Assembly: GCA_902702965.1 (NCBI GenBank) | Contig: CACRXP010000048.1 | Span: 1,168,808-1,232,807, forward strand | DNA: 64,000 nucleotides | Source of the DNA: Spirometra erinaceieuropaei | Lineage: Eukaryota > Platyhelminthes > Cestoda > Diphyllobothriidea > Diphyllobothriidae | Direction: 5' to 3' | Shown here: positions 48,291-59,879 of the stretch, piece by piece | How the letters are laid out: each line of letters opens with the position of its first letter | Position numbering within the stretch: the first letter of the stretch is position 1 | Position numbers and translations under genes: made by a program | Notes under the pieces: model-generated | Seen by the model: only the letters and a program-made list of their open reading frames with translations | Databases searched by the model: none | Told to the model about the DNA's origin: nothing

Positions 48291-49330
48291 ATGTCAGTCT
48301 TGAAGCCAAGTATACCTTTAACTTGGTCTCCAAGAAGAATCACTTTTATCCCGAAGAAGGCTACTAATTTTAGTCCAAAGACCTTTGATCGAATAGTATG
48401 CTCCTCCACAATTATACAACTCGCAAAACAAGTTGCCATTGGGACCCTTATGCCATTCTTCTGCAATTTCACCGACTCTTCCAAATGTGCGTATAAAACC
48501 ATACGCACCACTCTGGACGTCATTGCTCTGGAAGATACATCTGCTGTAGGAGAATCGCATAAGGATTGGCGCGCGTACGCATGTGCATTAATCAACTAAG
48601 CCTCTGTTTTCACAACGGCCTCTCGTCGTCTCATCCTCAGCAAGAAATCTGACTACGCTATCCTGCTTGGACCAAGTCTCAGTTAAAACATTGTTATGCC
48701 CCTCATACATAGTTTGTTCGATCTGATAAACGACAATCTGCACTTCGTCCACAATAACTGCGGAGTCTAAAAACTTCCATCATATTTCCACACCTCACTT
48801 CATGCTGATGACCTCGAATCGTCTATTTATGGCACAGATGCTGAGCATGCCACAGATGCTGTTGTTGGCCGAAGAATGATTTAGATCCTTACTTTACATG
48901 TTCCTAGAAAAGATGGTCTTCTGGCCGACGATCATAAGTGTGTCCGATATGTTTTTGACTGTGGCTTCTTTCCACTCCCGAGTTCTGTCACATTCCTGTT
49001 AATGAACTTTCCTCTCTGCGGTACCTGGGTGTTAATCTGTCCACAAATCGCTCATTCGGCCGTCAAATTACCGTAATTTGATTAAAATTCGCGAACGCGA
49101 ATTTTACGCTCGTCGAATGCCTTCGTTTGACTCATCCAAAGCCCTAATGTAAAAATGTATAGACGGCTGGTTCTACGTCTCATTCATCATGGCTCATATG
49201 TTATTTATGCTGCATTGATAGAAGACTATAAGCTCATTTTAATGCATGCCTGTCGAGTACACTCTTCTGCTCTCAGACAGTGTCTCAGTAGTTTCTGTGA
49301 AAAAATACGCACGGCGTATTGTACGATTAT
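48291..49330 (+). pseudogene. Non-LTR retrotransposon RT relic (R2-like)
   Basis: The plus strand starts with 102 open codons containing TWSPRRITFIPKKA, comparable to the W-x-x-x-x-FIPK entry region of LINE reverse transcriptases. After a stop at 48598 comes YFHTSLHADDLESSI, whose ADD fits the F/YADD catalytic motif, and in another frame SLRYLGVNLSTNRSFG, like the YLG motif after the catalytic site. At least two stops and a frameshift intervene. Order and spacing suit a LINE RT. The R2-like label rests on the FIPK context and is tentative. No ends or poly(A) were found. Confidence 0.55.
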
Positions 49331-49599
49331 TAAATTCATCTAGCATTCGCCCGGCCGCTGACTCGTCGAGCGAGTGGCCGAGAATATGCGACTCGTCAAT
49401 CGATCTGACGGGCTACACCAAATGAACAGATCACAGTTTGGTCTAATGGCTGATGGATAAGTACTGTTCAAATGCCCCTTCTCATATGAGGGTCTTCCAA
49501 CAAAATCGATCTCCTTGAACTGTGATTTAGGAAAATCGTCATAGCTTGTTCAATTCAATGGCCGCATCCCCTAATGTCAGCGCTGATAAACCGTATTCC
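49331..49599. other. Short intergenic gap
   Basis: Sequence between the LINE relic and the inverted arm; nothing recognisable. Confidence 0.4.
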
Positions 49600-51750
49600 G
49601 CTCAGCAGTCAGGACTGCGCGGAAAGATTACCATCAATATGAATGTGCATATCATTAAGATCACAACTATTATAGCAAATCGTTTTGCATGTAGCAGAAA
49701 ATTGTAGTCACATTCGAGAAGGATTTAAAACTATAGGAGAAGCCTGAAAGTCCTTTCGCTTAAACGATGCGCTTTCCTATTCAGGCCCTTTTACAAGCAA
49801 GATTCTAAAGATCATAAAGATCGTTTGTCAAATTACAAGATTCACGAGCGAATGCCAAAAATGAGGCCTCATCCAATGCAGATTGCTGATGATGCTGTTG
49901 GCTGGCTTAGGACATATAACAGTTTATGCGCAGGCGTTCTATGCATGCGGTAGATCGTTATTCGCAAGATATTTTGACGTTCGAAGCGCAATCCTGCAAC
50001 AATGCGACGAAGGCCACGTTTGTTTGAGTATAACGAACAGTAAAATTCAATTTTCCCAAAAGTTTGCCCTCCTACGCTTACACTTCAAACGACGCAGTAC
50101 TGACTCATAAACAACGTCCTCCCATAAGAGAAGGTTTTCGATTTATCGTCCTCCCCCTAGCGAATATGACATGTAGAAGGCGAGTGCGGTCGTTCTGTCG
50201 TCCTAGATGGCGGATCTGCCGGTCAAAATCATGTCGACTTGACTGCCAAAACCACTTAAATGTAGATGACCACGGCTCAATGAGTTGAGTAAACTGAGTA
50301 GCCAGTTGTCTATCAGTTGAATTTCAATTTATTTGTATACTTCAGCGTTCGGTCCTAAAATAGTTATTCGAAATACGAAGTAATTTTGCTATACTTCGGA
50401 CGCGGTTACGCAAAAATTGCCCTTCTAACTGAAGCTGATGTAAATCGTCCCAGAATTTTGAAGCAACCCGGATTGGTATAGGACTTCGAAATACCACAGG
50501 CACCGTTCACAGCGGTTCATCAGAATATGATGTTCGGGCACCTTATGTTGGCGTTAAAACAGAATTTGAAACTGAAGGAGAATCCGCCAATGAAACCGCG
50601 GATTCGTTTTACCACTTCTTAACGACGACATGTGCGTGGAAACAATCAATGTTTCCTGGGGGTTTGTGATGTTCTCTGCTACCATTTAATACTCATGACA
50701 ATTTAATCGACCATGTGCGCATCTTCCTAATTGCGGACCCAAATGAGCGACTTATGGGATGTTTAACAAGTAAAAAAATATGATCGAAACTTTCTGCGAA
50801 TGCGCATTGAAAGATTTTTTGATAGATAATACAGCTATTTGATCTACAAGCAATATTGCAATAAATTAAAAATTTTCAGCATACAAACAGCAACATTTCT
50901 TAAATAACATGTGTCAGAGGATATATCAAATTATAATAGGACTGTGCGATAACGTTAGTACCGAAAAGTTTTCGACGTCCTTACTGCTCACATGTTTGCT
51001 TGCCTAAATGGTTTTAGACAAATTTAAATCAATAATTTGTTGTAGTAATCATCTTACATAGTGAGGACTAGAGTTAGGGCGCTGTGCTAACTGAACAGCC
51101 GACAATACGGGTCGTATGATCGTTGCCTGTTTTCAGGCGTGTGAAAAATTGACGCGGGTATCAACAGAACAGATCCACACGCATCTACTATCACCCAGTC
51201 TTTCAGTCACTCCAGAACACTCTCTGCAGGTCAGGCTGCATTGAATGCAAAATATTTGGAGTGCGCTCCAGACGATGCCTTACGCAAGTGACCGATTTAC
51301 TTGAGTTCATGAGAACACCTGTCGGCGCTTTTGGGCATTCCCTGTCTGACCTTAGCGGTCGTCTTGTCCTCACGGGTAAATTGTATCACACCGCTCATGA
51401 ACTTTCTTCCAGACATAAATTGCCTAACTAGATAAAATTTTTCTTCTTTTATAAAAAACGGATTTAATACAATAAAGTTAGGTTTACCATGCTAGATTAA
51501 CCTCGATCTGACAGTATTTCGAAATATCACGTACAACATAGATAGTGGTTCACCAAAATATGTCTGTTAAATTTGATCTGATGTGAACTGAGGATGTCTA
51601 CATTCTGCAGATCACCAATTGACTAAATAAAGTGCCACAGTAGCAGTATGCTGAAAAATACACAGAAATGGAAACCCACCTTATGTAATAATCGGCGCAG
51701 GCTACATTTAAACGCTGCACGATTCGGGTCATTTCAAAATGCAGCATGTT
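49600..51750 (+). repeat. Inverted repeat arm, left (2.15 kb)
   Basis: Reverse complement of about 54765-56950 at roughly 90-95% identity by eye. Shared landmarks are 49883-50110 versus 56405-56644 and 51060-51420 versus 55090-55450. Open frames that are similar in both arms (for example the 75- and 79-codon pair beginning at 49883 and 56644) simply reflect this identity and have no known domain. A third, older copy lies at 7400-9760. Confidence 0.8.
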
Positions 51751-52307
51751 GATTTCGATCCCAAATCCCTTGCCGCACGCGATAATTGTGTAATTTAATT
51801 TAATGACCTGGGATTTTTCGGATTTTTCTGTGTTTTTCTCCTTAAATGCTAGCAGCAATTATAGCTAATTTGCCAAATTGCCATTTCCCGTATGTAAATG
51901 GATCGGAAATAAAACTTTCGAATGAGTGCATGCCTATGTCTAGGAAGGAGAATAATATGTGTTCCACAAGCTGTATTAGTTTTTATTTTCATCAGGATAT
52001 TCGAGTTAACTTGTGAGTGCATTCCATGCACCAAAAACACTTTTCCCGTCTTCGGAATGTTTGAGTGGTGTTTTTATTTCCGGACCTTTTTTATCGTCTT
52101 CTTGAGTTTGTGTGCGCAGACTGAGACATCAGATTGAGTTGTTGAGGTGGTTTTACTCATTCTGTTTACAAACAGGTAAAACAGAAGTCAAATACACCTC
52201 CCTAATCAAGCCCCATTATTTGTGATTTGTCAGTAGTTAAGAACTGTCGGCTTTTGTTATACGGTTCACGTGCACTCAGCACTTTCTGCGTCTGTATTAT
52301 TGCAAGA

Positions 52308-52345
52308 TGCCTCGCGCTGTTTTAGCGCTTATGTGGGTATTGAGT
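52308..52345 (+). pseudogene. Broken signal-peptide exon
   Basis: ATGCCTCGCGCTGTTTTAGC and the following bases parallel the exon at 9672 (MPRAVLALMWV), with the same upstream words GTGCACTCAGCA. At about 52345 the similarity ends where the PLE sequence begins, so the donor site and the rest of the gene are gone. Confidence 0.55.
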
Positions 52346-53345
52346 AATTGCGATCTGCATAATGCATAAATTTGATGACAACTTTTCTTCTAGGTAACCG
52401 ATATGAATGTCCGCGAGGGTTGGCCCGATTGCCACCCATTGCAACTCCGTCAATTTCTCTGTAAATTTCCCCACTAAACATATGTTGAACATCTTTGGTA
52501 CAAAGTACCAGCAATTCGCGTAATATTTCGGGCGCCAGTCGGGTTTCGGACGCATAACCGCATCTTACATATATTTTTTAATCCAATGGTACACTGGTAA
52601 ATAAAGATTCGACCTCTAAAAAACCATATGCTTGTCGACGATATTCTGGTGCTTAATTTCTTCAGGGAAATGAAGAATGTCTTTTATCGTGTAGGCGAAA
52701 AGCAATTGTGGAATTGGTTCCTGCTCCTTGGCAAGACATTTTGCCAGTTTATGTGTAGGTGAATTAGACATACAGAATTGGCCGTAAAGGTGCGTATTTT
52801 TATGCGTTTTTGGTGACCACATAGTCTGAAGACATGTGTGCCTCTCGATTTTAGGAATAGTGTGGTTTCGGTATCAATCAGGTTTTTATCCAGCAACTTT
52901 TAAACCATTCTCCAGACCGAGTCTTTCAGTGTCTTTGTTTAATTTTTCTCAGACGCTTCCAGACGAAATTTGGTCTGATTATTTAAGCTGCACTTCATTT
53001 TCCTCACATAGTCATTCCGATTAAGAATAACAACGCCATGGCCTTTGTCAGGCGTGGAAATTCTTATTTGTTCATGACGTTTCAATGCGGATAGGGCAGC
53101 TATGGGTTCATTGGTTAATGGAGTCCGTTGGATTTCAGGAGCTTTACGGTACTGATGAGCAAAGTACACCAATTTTGCTTTCAGACAGCCGAAATCGTCA
53201 GTGGATCTGGGTATCAGCTCAGACAGTTGAGAATTCAAGTCTTCTAAATGAGCCACAATTTCAACTGGGTTTCATCTTCTGATCGGAATGCAAAAGTCAA
53301 GTCTTAGTGATAAAGTCTCAGATTATAGCTTATTAAGTTTGGTAT
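52340..53345 (-). pseudogene. Penelope-like RT, N-terminal half
   Basis: On the minus strand, in order: LRLDFCIPIRR and HLEDLNSQLSELIP (53340-53230), then ISTPDKGHGVVILNR, a palm-entry motif (53110-53060), the MSNSPTHKLAKCL region (52770-52730), and EIDGVAMGG followed in the next frame by GPTLADIHIGYLEE (52450-52370). These are hallmark PLE RT motifs up to just before the catalytic Asp-Asp. Several frameshifts and stops are present. The reading ends at about 52345, and its continuation is found on the opposite strand at 53830. Confidence 0.8.
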
Positions 53346-53829
53346 CAGACGGATTAAGGATAGTTTAATGTGTATTCAGAGTTAAATAATCGTACTTACA
53401 CTTTTTTGAGACTCTTGTCTTCCTCTCTTTCCGCATAGTTCATGAACACTAACCAGCAAAAAAACCTATCTTGTCAAGAATAAGTTTTGTTTGATCCAAA
53501 CGATAGTTGTTTGTGTCGGCAGCCTCAACCGAATTCTCAATTATTTTATTGTACAAGACGGTCCAGATATTTTATGGTAGGGCGTAATTTTCCTCGACGG
53601 AGGATGTTGTAGAACTCCGCTGGGTACTCCTTGCTGCTAATGCAATTTTAAAGAAATTCAATCCGTGTGCTTTCTTTCATTATTTAGCATCGTAATTGTA
53701 GAGGTCTGTACAGAGACTTAATTATATCCGAGAGGAGGTGCTGTTTGAGAAATCTGAATCATTTTTTCCCGGTATGAATTGAAAACTGGCATGTACAGCA
53801 GAAATTATTTGGGCCAATACATTTTATGA
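53346..53829. other. Linker between the two PLE halves
   Basis: No motif is recognised. If an inversion of about 52345-53840 created the split, this stretch would be the element's 5' part or adjacent host DNA. Confidence 0.35.
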
Positions 53830-54755
53830 CGGCTTATCAACCTGCAGCCCGAATCTGCATTATATAGGTATTGCATGGATAGATGATATATTCACGATCA
53901 TCGAAAACGAGGAAGACGCTGCTGACTTACATTGTGCAATGAATGATTTGCATCTGAAAATCAAATTTACGATGGAAATGGAGCAGTGTAACAAGTTACC
54001 CTTCCTAGACGTCCTCATGTTTAGAGAGAATGCTGCTTCAATAAGACGCTTCGTCTTCCACAATAGTGCATGGAAAGGGAAATGCTAAAATTTTAAAAGT
54101 TTTGTGCTAGTACAATGGAAACAAAATCTAGTGCATACTCTTTTTCAAAGAACGAGAAATATTTCCTCCAGAGAAACCATAGCTACACAAACTGTCGGCA
54201 TAAAGGAAGTCTTACTTGATCGTGGTTATCCAGCACGTTTCATTCAGAATTAGAGTAAACATTTACGGCCGAAGTTGACGAAGCAGCCCGTTCCGAAGAT
54301 GCCCGTTACAATATGATTAAATGTGAAGGGTGACGACGTCTCAAACACAGTCAAACGACGCATTCGTTGCACCATAGAAAGAAGGTACAACGCAGCAGAA
54401 CTTGTCTTCACCAGTTCTAGAAAAAGCTTTTCAATTACCCGGGCAAAGGATGCCTTGCCAAAGCACGCCAACCTAATTTGCGTGTACACATGCGGATGAA
54501 GTACATTGGGCGAACGCAAGGTCAACTGGCAACCAGGGCCACTGAGCATCTGCCTAATTGGCATTTCAAACAGGAAAACAAACCCCCCTTCGTCTATAAC
54601 AAAGCACATGTAAAATGGCAGTTATTTTGTCTGACTAAGAAAGTGTTTTGAGTACTAGTCCGAGCGCATATAACTTGAAACTTGCGTTACTTGGAAGCAG
54701 CCTTTATACGGAAAGAGGAACCATACCTGCGCAAGCAGATAGACCCTGCTAACCT
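53830..54755 (+). pseudogene. Penelope-like RT, C-terminal half plus GIY-YIG
   Basis: The plus strand begins with the catalytic motif IGIAWIDDIFTIIENEEDA (the DD box), then KIKFTMEMEQCNKLPFLDVL, the typical PLE continuation. A stretch with stops follows, leading to VKRRIRCTIERRYNAAELV. In the next frame comes the GIY-YIG signature MKYIGRTQGQLATRATEHLP, then a C-terminal NLRYLEAAFIRKEEPYL to about 54740. The Asp pair and the YIGRT are present, but stops and frameshifts exclude function. It starts precisely where the minus-strand half ends in the protein. Confidence 0.85.
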
Positions 54756-54764
54756 TGGCGCTTC

Positions 54765-56950
54765 AAAATGCTTTACTTTGAAATAATCTGGCTCGTGCAG
54801 TGTTTAAATGTATACTGCGCCGATTATCACATAAGGCTGTTTTCCATTTCTGGGTATTTTTCTGCATACTGCTACGGTGGCTCTTTATTTACCCAATTCG
54901 TGATCTGCAGTATGTGGACATCCTCAGTTCACATCAGTTCAAATTTAACAGACATATTTTGGTAAACCACTATCTATGTTGTTCGTGATATTTCGAAATA
55001 CTGTCAGATCGAGGTTAATCTAGCATGGTAAACCTAACTTTATTGTATTAAATGCGTTTTTTATAAAAGAAGACAAATTTTATCTGGATAGGCCATTTAT
55101 GTCTGGAAGACAGTTCATGAGCGGCGTGATACAATTTACCCGTTAGGACAAGATGTCCGCTAAGGTCAGACAGGGGAATACCCAAAAGTGCGACAGGTGT
55201 TCTCATGAACTCAAGTAAATCGGTCACATGCGTAAAGCATCGTCTGGAGCGCACTCCAAATATTTTGCATTCAATGCAGCCTGACATGCAGAGACTGGTC
55301 TGGAGTGACTGAAAGACTGGGTGACAGTAGGTTCGTGTGGATCTGTTCTGTTGATGCTCGTGTTAGGTTTTCACACGCCTGAAAACAGACAGCAATCATA
55401 CGACCCGCATAGTCTGCTGTTCAGTTAGCACAGCACCCTAACTCTAGTCCTCACTATGTAAGAGGATTACTACAACAAATTATTGATTTAAATTTTTCTA
55501 AAACCATTTACGCAAGCAAACATGTGAGCAGCAAGGACGTTGAAGACTATTCGGCACTAACGTCATAGCACAGTCCTATTATAATTTGATATATCCTCTG
55601 ACACATGTTATTTAAGAAGTGTTGCTGTTTGTATGGTAAAAATGTTTAATTTATTGCAATATTGCTTCTAGATCAAATAGCTGTATTATCTATCGAAGCG
55701 TCTTTCAATGCACATTCGCAGAAAGTTTCGATGATAATTTTTTACTTGTTAAACATCCCATAATTCGCTCATCTGGGGCCGCAATTAGGAAGATGCGCAC
55801 ATGGTCGATTAAAGTGTCATGAGTATTAATGGTAGCAGAGAACATCACAACCCCCCCCGGGAAACATTGATTGTTTCCACGCACATGTCGTCGTTAAGAA
55901 GTGGTGAAACGAATCCGCGGTTTCATTGGCGGATTGCCCTTCAGTTCCAAATTCTGTTTTAACGCCAACATAAGGTGCCCGAACATCATATTCTGATGAA
56001 CCACTTTGAACGGTGCACGTGGTATTTCGAAGTCCTATACCCATCCGGGTTGCTTCAAAATTCTAAGACGATTTACATCAGCTTCGGTCAGAAGAGCAAT
56101 TTTTGCGTAACCGCGTCCGCAGTATAGCAAATTACTTCGTGTTTCGAATAATTATTTTAGGACCGAACGATGAAGAATACAAATAAATTCAAATTCAACT
56201 GATAGACAACTGGCTACTCAGTTTACTCAACTCATTGAGCCGTGGTCATCTACATTTAAGTGGTGTTGGCAGTCTAGTCGACATGATTTTGACCGGCAGA
56301 TCCGCCATCCAGGACGACAGAACGACCGCACTCGCCTTCTACATGTCATATTCGCCAGGGGGAGGATGATAAATCGAAAACCTTCGCTTATGGGAGGACT
56401 TTGTTTATGAGTCGGTACTGCGTCGTTTGAAGTGTAGGCGTTTTCGTCCCTTGCGGATGGCAATCTTTTGGTAAAATTGAATTTTACTGTTCGTTATACT
56501 CAAGCAAACGTGGCCTTTGTCGCATTGGTGCAGGATTGCGCTTCGAACGCCAAAATATCTTGCGATTAACGATCTACCGTATACATAGAACGTCTGCGCA
56601 TAAACTGTTATATGTCCTAAGCCAGCCAACAGCATCATCTGCAATCTGCAGTGGATGAGGCCTCATTTTCGGCATTCGCTCGTGATTCTTGTAATTAGAC
56701 AACGTATCTTTATGATCTTTAGAAAGTCGCTTGTAATAGGGCCTGAATAGAAAGCACATCTTTTAAGCGGAAGGACTTTCACGCTTCTCCTATAGTTATA
56801 AATCTATCTCGAATGTGACTACAATTTTCTGCTACATGCAATACGATTTGCTATAATAGTTGTGGTCTTATTGATATGTAGATACATATTGATGGTAATC
56901 TATCCGCGCATACCTGACTGCGGAGCGGAAAGAATTGGTGAACGATGAGA
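54765..56950 (-). repeat. Inverted repeat arm, right (2.15 kb)
   Basis: Mirror of 49600-51750. It starts right after the PLE and ends near the block GATTTGCTATAATAGTTGTG. A run of nine C at 55850 replaces GGGGG in the other arm. No gene is recognised. Confidence 0.8.
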
Positions 56951-57256
56951 AACACTGCAATCTCTATTTATATTAGGACGCTAACGTCCTTTATATCGTC
57001 ACGCAAGCGTACTGTATTGAGGAGGTATCCACAATGTCGCAAATATTTAGGGTTGATCGAGTGCAGTTCGTCCGCTCTAACCACAGCGGTTTTGTGGAGG
57101 ACCAAGATTATCGAGAATTTCTTATGAAAATTCTGTGCGGTGACTTGAGCATTATTCGATATTCGATGGTGCATGGAAATGGAGATAATATTAGCTATCG
57201 AACTGTTATACGAACAACTGTTTTTGGGGAAAGTGAAGATTTCGAATCTACCAAAT
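56951..57256. other. Short linker
   Basis: A 116-codon plus frame (57034-57384) starts here but runs into the LTR-like module and has no conserved counterpart; not called. Confidence 0.35.
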
Positions 57257-57512
57257 GTCGGCCAACAAAATGTCGTCGCACCAATACAACACTCCCCGAA
57301 GAAAGGGGGCAGTCGTCAATTCTTAATAGGTATGCGGTAGCATGGCGACTAAATTCTATAAATATTGCAGTCCCTTGTGCATGAAACACACTTAATTGCA
57401 CTGCCTCTTATGCGTGGTTCGATCAGGAGTCCAAAGCGTCGGGCAAATAAAGCTCTTGTCCCAGCAATCCTGTCTCCTTCTTCATTCAAACTGGCGTCAG
57501 GCGTGTGGGCAT
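57257..57512 (+). repeat. LTR-like module, copy 3
   Basis: TGTCGG to GTGTGGGCA with TATAAATA at about 57356 and AATAAAGCTCTTGTCCCAG at about 57446. It is the best preserved of the three. FABP intron-like sequence follows directly. Confidence 0.5.
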
Positions 57513-58013
57513 GTCGACTTTAACGTACTTTTAATGAGTATTTGTCGTCCTAATCTTTGCACGTAGGCGGTGCTTTAAGTGAGCCAGTAAACAATTAGCC
57601 AATTTATTTAGACCCGCCAAAAGTTAGACTAATTTAATGAACTCTTGAACTTATATTCATCTGAACCCAACATTATGGCTACCACACATTCCGCAGCATA
57701 AAATGGTTTTTTAGAAACTTAGTGACCCATTAGTTTGGGCATATTCTGGAATTTACTAGTGGCCTGACAGATTGATTTCCTTTTGGTGAGGCCTGTAAAC
57801 TCCCTAAGAGAATAAATGCAGCATTCTTTCAATACTTTCTGAGAGCTTTGTACTGCAAACTCACCTTCTAAAATTTGCTGATCTATTTGGGCACAAACCA
57901 AGTCTTAAATAAGTCGATTGCTCGACTTTACAAGGGTTATTAGCCCAAGGTACCAATCAAAAGCAGATTTTTCGAATAATATGTCGAAATTTTTCTTTTC
58001 TAGGTCATAAATT

Positions 58014-58526
58014 CTTTGGAAAAAGTTACATAGAAACATGTCGACATCGAGATAGGATAGCATATGTTGATCGCGTGCTCGAAGGCGATACTCTGAAACG
58101 GGTAAATGTGTGTTTTTATATCCAAATGGTATCGATTCTGAGGTTGGGCATAGCGAATTTAACGTAGTTGTAAATAGTAATAGTTGTCATAATCTTCGCA
58201 CTTAGGCGTTTCTTTAATTGAACCAGTAGACATTTAGTCATGTTAAGTTGATTCTCGAAACGCTGTACTATGTTTAGTAAACTCAAGGACTTATATCCAC
58301 CCGAACACACTTTCCACTGTCATGGGAAATTGTGCGAAATTTGTGTTTTATGGGCTATCTGCAACCCAATGTTTGCATTTTTCTTCACATTCCAGTTTCA
58401 TTTCCTAGGATGCCATTAAGATGTTATCTTCTTCTTTCCATATCTTTGGCTCTTTCTACCTGATTACGTGAATTACAGATTGCAGTTCCCTCTTATCATC
58501 GGGCTGATCGAACATGCGAAACTTGA
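58014..58526 (+). pseudogene. FABP pseudogene, 3' part
   Basis: Exon 2 relic at 58014-58101: good TTTCTAG acceptor, GTAAAT donor, but 88 instead of 99 nt, a TAG and a frame shift. YVDRVLEGD is still readable. A putative terminal exon is at 58479-58526 (after TTACAG), about 15 codons ending ET and a stop, paralogous to 40029-40076. FABP intron-1-like sequence precedes it from about 57700. Exon 1 is missing. The CDS cannot be functional. Confidence 0.7.
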
Positions 58527-58564
58527 TTAATGTATTTCTTGAATAGACGGACCCTGAGTGTCTA

Positions 58565-59840
58565 CTCATGTAGTACGCGTTAGTGCGGTCTCATTACTAA
58601 ACACCTCATACGTATCGACGACAGTCATAGAATCCCGACTTTTTGGAACTGTCTGCGTGTAGCTTATTTGAATGTGTGGGCGTCGGTTTTTTCACGGTGA
58701 ATCTCACTGTTTGGAACGATTCAAACCACTGTGTCATGCGATGATCTCAGTATCTGTAGGCTTCTGCCAGTCAGTAATGTTGTCTGAAAGATAGCATTGC
58801 CACTGAATTGGCGACCCTTCCGTAAGAGGGCTTGAGACACCGACTGCAGCAGGCGAACGAGACAAGTTATTTGCGCGTAAATGCGAACTAGCGGAAGAGC
58901 TTTAAGATTTGCTATAGCTGCTGGCGTCGTTCGAATTTTTTTCATTGAAGATATGCTTCTTAAACTTCGACGAATGAAGGAAACAAATGACAAAAAATGT
59001 TATATTGAGGGTTCGTCGAGGGAAGCCTACAGTCTAAATGGAAAAGTGGAGGCTGAGTGGCGCATCAGCTTGAACGACCCCAACCCGTAATAGTCCCAAA
59101 CTTTGCAAATAATCATGCACTAGTTCTAGGCACTGTGCAAATTGTTTCCTTATACATTGCCGACTTAATCAGCAAGCCAATTTTCTGACCGGATTATGTA
59201 AACATGATTAAAATGTCCTGCTTGTACTAGGCGAAGGTGAGGAACAAATGATTTAAAATCAGTCTTAACGTTGTAAATTCAAGTTACTATTTTCTAACGG
59301 TCAGTGTGTTGAACTATATGATAAAACGTTAATAGTTCATCCGACGTGCGCAGTATTGAATGTTGTTTATTTTAGGCAATTCACTTAGTAGCATTCATTA
59401 TTCTACATGCCATATTCCTTGCCTGAAATTGAAATACAGTATCGTTCTTATGCTTAAACGTACCTTTTATGATAAGCACTAGAGTATTATTGCCCTTACC
59501 AACATGAGCCTTACAGATTTCGCAAATCCTTTCTACTGCTCTTCTTGGAATGCAGGCTTGTGAGAGTACGTTAATGCAGAGCTGGCTGTGCTACCAATTA
59601 TACCGCTCAAACTTTTGGACAAACAGTCAGGCAAAATGCGGTAGTGCGACGGAATTGATGATCGAACTCGCTATTCTCGGGAGTAACCATCGTTTTCGTT
59701 AAAGATTTGTCTTTGCGGTTGCCCGATCGGCAGAAATGGTGACCTAGCTGTTTTGGAATAACAACGTTTCCACAATCGACCTGCAGTAGGGTCGCACTGT
59801 ATGTCCTAATTCACAAAAGGGCGGTGATGAAAAGTGGGAG
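58565..59840. other. High-identity block, right copy
   Basis: Partner of 40118-41395. It contains a 69-codon plus frame (58881-59090, MRTSGRALRFAIAAG...) that is interrupted in the left copy, so it is probably not coding. Identity falls abruptly after the GGAGAGATATGATGTTTGAC block. Confidence 0.6.
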
Positions 59841-59879
59841 AGATATGATGTTTGACATGGAAATTGTTCTACTTTTCCA

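Noticed and set aside
48206..48595. 129-codon ORF on the minus strand
   Set aside because: Antisense to the LINE RT relic, whose plus-strand frame carries recognisable motifs.
49883..50110. 75-codon ORF similar to a 79-codon ORF at 56405-56644
   Set aside because: The similarity is explained by the inverted arms as a whole; noncoding flanks are equally alike and the ends of the frames differ.
58881..59090. 69-codon ORF conserved in the high-identity block
   Set aside because: In the left copy (about 40440-40640) the same frame is broken by stops even though the DNA is nearly identical, so coding function is unlikely.
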